Shown piece by piece: positions 14,001-16,479 of a DNA stretch of 16,479 nt (position 1 is its first letter; the number at the start of each line of letters is the position of its first letter). The stretch covers positions 1 through 16,479 of the forward strand of contig USBM01000017.1 of the NCBI GenBank assembly GCA_900552885.1, in the 5' to 3' direction. The notes under the pieces are model-generated. The model made no database searches. It was not told where the DNA came from and worked only from the letters and a program-made list of their open reading frames with translations. Both the position numbers and the translations under genes were made by a program. The DNA comes from an uncultured Clostridium sp. Lineage in GTDB: Bacteria > Bacillota > Clostridia > Lachnospirales > Lachnospiraceae.

Positions 14001-16255
14001 AATCCTTCTTCATGCAATTCGCAAAGCCGCAGATCCAAAGAAGAATATCGTCTCTGTTCATCGTTATTCTGTATCATATTCTCTACCAGATAACCATTGC
14101 CGACAATAACAACACATTGTCTTGCCCGGGTAACCGCAGTATAGAGCAGATTACGGTTCAGCAGCACTCTCGGTCCGCTAAGCAGCGGTAACACGACTGC
14201 CGGATACTCACTTCCCTGCGACTTGTGAATCGTGATCGCATAGGACAACTCTAATTCATCCAACAGGTTGTAGGGATACCGCACTTCCTTATCATCATCA
14301 AATATGACAACCACCTCTTCATTGTAATCATCAATCTCCCGGATCACACCCATATCCCCGTTAAAAACGCCAACTCCTTCTTCTTCTTTGAACCTTCCTT
14401 TTCCACTGTATACCGCCCACTCCAGCTTATAGTTATTGCGGATCTGCATCACCTTATCCCCTTCACGGAATACGGTACCATTGTTGCATTCCTTCTCTTT
14501 CTTTCCTGCATTTGCCGGATTGAGCACCTGCTGCAATTCCTTATTCAGATTCTCTACTCCCAGCTCTCCGTTACGCATCGGGGTAAGGACCTGTATCTCC
14601 CTGCCATCACAACCTACATAACCCGGTAATTTACGAGTCAGCAGCAACCCCAGTTCTTTCATAATATCTTTTGTATTCGTACGTGGAAGATAGAAGAAAT
14701 CCTTACTTTTATTATCTAATTGAATCGGCAGACCCTTGTTGATCTTATGCGCATTCTCTACAATACTGCTTCCTTCCTCCTGGCGGAAGATCCGTTCTAA
14801 CGCAACAACCGGAATACAGCCGGAACGTATAATATCCTTTAGCACATTACCCGCTCCTACCGACGGCAGCTGATTCTCATCACCTACCAGAATCAAATGT
14901 GTTCCCGGCATAATTGCCGATAATAATGAGTGCATCAAAAACAGGTCTACCATCGACATCTCATCTATGATGATCACATCTGCTTCCAGCGGATTGGATG
15001 CATTCCTCTCAAAGCGGATTCCGGCATTACCGGTTGCACTCCCCTCTTCCGGAACGCCACTCGACAATTCCAACAAACGGTGAATCGTCTGTGCCTTATA
15101 TCCGGTTGCTTCTGTCATTCGCTTCGCTGCACGTCCCGTTGGTGCTGCCAACAGAATATCTGCATCCTCCATCTCATAATATTGAATAATTGCATTGATC
15201 GTTGTCGTCTTACCGGTTCCCGGTCCACCGGTCACCACCAGGACACCCTGTTGTACTGCCTGGCGAACCGCCTCTTTCTGCATATCATCCAATTCCATGT
15301 GATTCTTCTTCTCAATATCCGCAAGGATCTGATCGATCTCATCCTCTTTCACACGAACGGTAGACTTTGCCTCTAACAGCATCCGGGCCGCATCCAGCTC
15401 CCGGTTATAATAATTTGCCGCATACACAATCACTTCCTCTTCCCGCTGCCGAAAGATCACTTTTCCCTCTATCTGCAGATTCATTAACTGTATCTCTATA
15501 GACTCTACAGCAATCTCGCCGCTCTTTTCCAGCAGTTGTCTGGTCCAACTGATGACCAGCCTCTTTGGAAGATAGATATGTCCTAACCCGGTTGCCTGAT
15601 TAAGCGTATAAATGATCCCGGCACGCACACGGAAATCCGACTGCATCCCAATTCCGGCACGCACCGCAATTGCATCCGCTGTTTTAAATCCAACTCCGCT
15701 GATATCCTCTGCGATCTGATACGGATTCTTCTTGATGATCGTATATAACTTCTGACCATACTCATTAAAGATCTTAACCGCAAGCGTCGGCGAAATGCCA
15801 AATTCCGAAAGAAACATCAACGCCTCTCTCATTGCCTGTTTCTCGATAAACTGCACCCCGATCTCATTTGCTTTCCTCTCCGAAATTCCTTTGATCTCCG
15901 CTAAACGTTCCGGTTCTTCTTCAATCACCCGGAATGTATCCATTCCAAATTTCTTAATGATGCGTTTGGCCATAATCTCACCAACACCCTTGATCGCCCC
16001 CGAACCAAGATACCTCTCCATACTCATCAGATCATCCGGCATCTTAACTTCATATTCCGAAACTTTAAACTGCATACTGTAGTTCGGATGTTCCACATAT
16101 TCCCCGCGTGCCAATATGTACATTCCCTCTTCAATTCCGGACAGATAACCTACAAAGGTCTCATCATCTCCATCACTCGTCTCCACGGCAAACACAACAT
16201 ATTGATTGTTGTCATTTTTATATATGATCTTCGAAACGATTCCTTCGCGTTCCAT
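13997..16255 (-). CDS. recD2: ATP-dependent SF1B helicase RecD2
   Basis: RecD2 is a 5'-3' DNA helicase acting in replication-fork maintenance and repair, without RecBC. I start it at the ATG at 16253-16255 (MEREGIVSKIIYKNDNNQYV), 7 nt after GAGAGG, giving 752 residues, the usual size; the longer ATG at 16354 would start upstream of the likely promoter. Residues 1-90 form the N-terminal OB-like part, followed by helix-hairpin-helix segments (about 84-104, 118-132, 183-197). Walker A is GGPGTGKT (343-350). APTGRAAKRMTEATGYKAQTI follows at about 371, Walker B is VIIIDEMSMVD (427-437), then LVGDENQLPSVGAGN. YAITIHKSQGSEYP (672-685) and TAVTRARQ close the motor. All motifs are intact. Confidence 0.96.
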   Translation of the reverse strand: MEREGIVSKIIYKNDNNQYVVFAVETSDGDDETFVGYLSGIEEGMYILARGEYVEHPNYSMQFKVSEYEVKMPDDLMSMERYLGSGAIKGVGEIMAKRIIKKFGMDTFRVIEEEPERLAEIKGISERKANEIGVQFIEKQAMREALMFLSEFGISPTLAVKIFNEYGQKLYTIIKKNPYQIAEDISGVGFKTADAIAVRAGIGMQSDFRVRAGIIYTLNQATGLGHIYLPKRLVISWTRQLLEKSGEIAVESIEIQLMNLQIEGKVIFRQREEEVIVYAANYYNRELDAARMLLEAKSTVRVKEDEIDQILADIEKKNHMELDDMQKEAVRQAVQQGVLVVTGGPGTGKTTTINAIIQYYEMEDADILLAAPTGRAAKRMTEATGYKAQTIHRLLELSSGVPEEGSATGNAGIRFERNASNPLEADVIIIDEMSMVDLFLMHSLLSAIMPGTHLILVGDENQLPSVGAGNVLKDIIRSGCIPVVALERIFRQEEGSSIVENAHKINKGLPIQLDNKSKDFFYLPRTNTKDIMKELGLLLTRKLPGYVGCDGREIQVLTPMRNGELGVENLNKELQQVLNPANAGKKEKECNNGTVFREGDKVMQIRNNYKLEWAVYSGKGRFKEEEGVGVFNGDMGVIREIDDYNEEVVVIFDDDKEVRYPYNLLDELELSYAITIHKSQGSEYPAVVLPLLSGPRVLLNRNLLYTAVTRARQCVVIVGNGYLVENMIQNNDEQRRYSSLDLRLCELHEEGF

Positions 16256-16288
16256 TCTTAAACCTCTCTTTTGCATACTAATACTTTT

Positions 16289-16318
16289 ATCATAGCACGA
16301 ACCGATGCCCTCTGCCAC
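16289..16318 (-). promoter_or_regulatory. Probable vegetative promoter of recD2
   Basis: The minus strand has an extended -10 TGCTATGAT (16289-16297) and a -35-like GTGGCA (16313-16318, 4 of 6 matches) at 18-nt spacing. A start near 16283 gives a leader of about 28 nt to the chosen ATG and excludes the upstream ATG at 16354. Confidence 0.5.
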
Positions 16319-16349
16319 TCTTTCCTCGTGATAATCCATACGCAAGCCG

Positions 16350-16401
16350 CACATATGTTAAGTATATATTACCATAATTTTCCTGTACGTTAACATATGT
16401 G
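16350..16401. repeat. Perfect 12-bp inverted repeat upstream of recD2
   Basis: CACATATGTTAA (16350-16361) and TTAACATATGTG (16390-16401) are exact reverse complements, 28 bp apart. Each arm contains the 8-bp palindrome ACATATGT. The pair lies 32-83 bp upstream of the likely recD2 -35 region, in a very AT-rich stretch. It resembles a paired operator; the protein bound is unknown. The rest of 16402-16479 is AT-rich with only a poor -10-like TATAAT and no recognisable gene. Confidence 0.55.
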
Positions 16402-16479
16402 TATTTTGCAAAATGTTTTTCTTATACTTAATTATATCATATATTTAAGTTTACAAAAAGAGTTAAAACAAAAAAATTC

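Noticed and set aside
16256..16354. Longer recD2 start at the ATG at 16354
   Set aside because: The extra 33 residues are not RecD2-like, the better ribosome binding site serves 16255, and the probable promoter lies between the two.
1..16479. CRISPR arrays, tRNA or rRNA genes, phage genes and complete insertion sequences
   Set aside because: No regularly spaced repeats, cloverleaf or rRNA segments, transposase motifs or terminal repeat pairs were seen; the region is an ordinary flagellar locus apart from the left edge.

Overview
The window holds the late flagellar gene block of a motile, low-GC Gram-positive bacterium. Every supported gene lies on the minus strand, so transcription runs from high to low coordinates. 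The gene order, strong AGGAGG-type ribosome binding sites, sigma-28 boxes of the Gram-positive type (CCGATAT), the FliW/CsrA pair and two successive FlgK-type proteins fit motile Clostridia, most likely a Lachnospiraceae member (Roseburia/Butyrivibrio/Agathobacter-like). I cannot name the species from the sequence alone.

Layout in transcription order. (1) 16255-12846: recD2 (SF1 helicase), a ComF-type phosphoribosyltransferase whose start overlaps the recD2 stop by 4 nt, and the small zinc-finger/HTH flagellar operon protein YvyF/TIGR03826. (2) 12628-5595: flgM, flgN, two tandem flgK genes, flgL, fliW and csrA, preceded by a sigma-28 promoter and closed by a strong hairpin terminator. (3) 5439-2054: flaG, fliD, fliS and a FliT/FlgN-like chaperone, again behind a sigma-28 promoter. 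(4) 1885-1016: flagellin, with its own sigma-28 promoter, a long structured leader and a terminator. (5) 914-72: the N-terminal part of a Maf/MptE-like flagellin glycosylation factor, cut off in the middle of a recognisable motif near the window edge.

How the genes work together. FlgK, FlgL and FliD are the hook-filament junction and cap proteins. FlgN, FliS and the FliT-like protein are their chaperones. Flagellin is the filament. FlgM holds sigma-28 inactive until the hook is complete and is itself behind a sigma-28 promoter. CsrA represses translation of flagellin and FliW titrates CsrA. The flagellin leader carries a near-textbook CsrA hairpin (1909-1926) plus a GGA-containing Shine-Dalgarno, and a second hairpin with the same AAGGATG loop lies in front of flgL (7863-7884). 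A transcriptional and a post-transcriptional feedback loop are thus encoded side by side.

No stretch longer than 300 bases lacks a gene. The larger gaps are 915-1015, 1886-2053, 2940-3031, 5440-5594, 7822-8031, 12629-12845 and 16256-16479, and their contents are listed as features. I see no tRNA, rRNA, CRISPR array, phage gene or recognisable insertion sequence. I found no novel multi-gene system. The points most worth checking are the CsrA-type hairpins, the disrupted Maf-like gene, the duplicated FlgK and the inverted repeat upstream of recD2.
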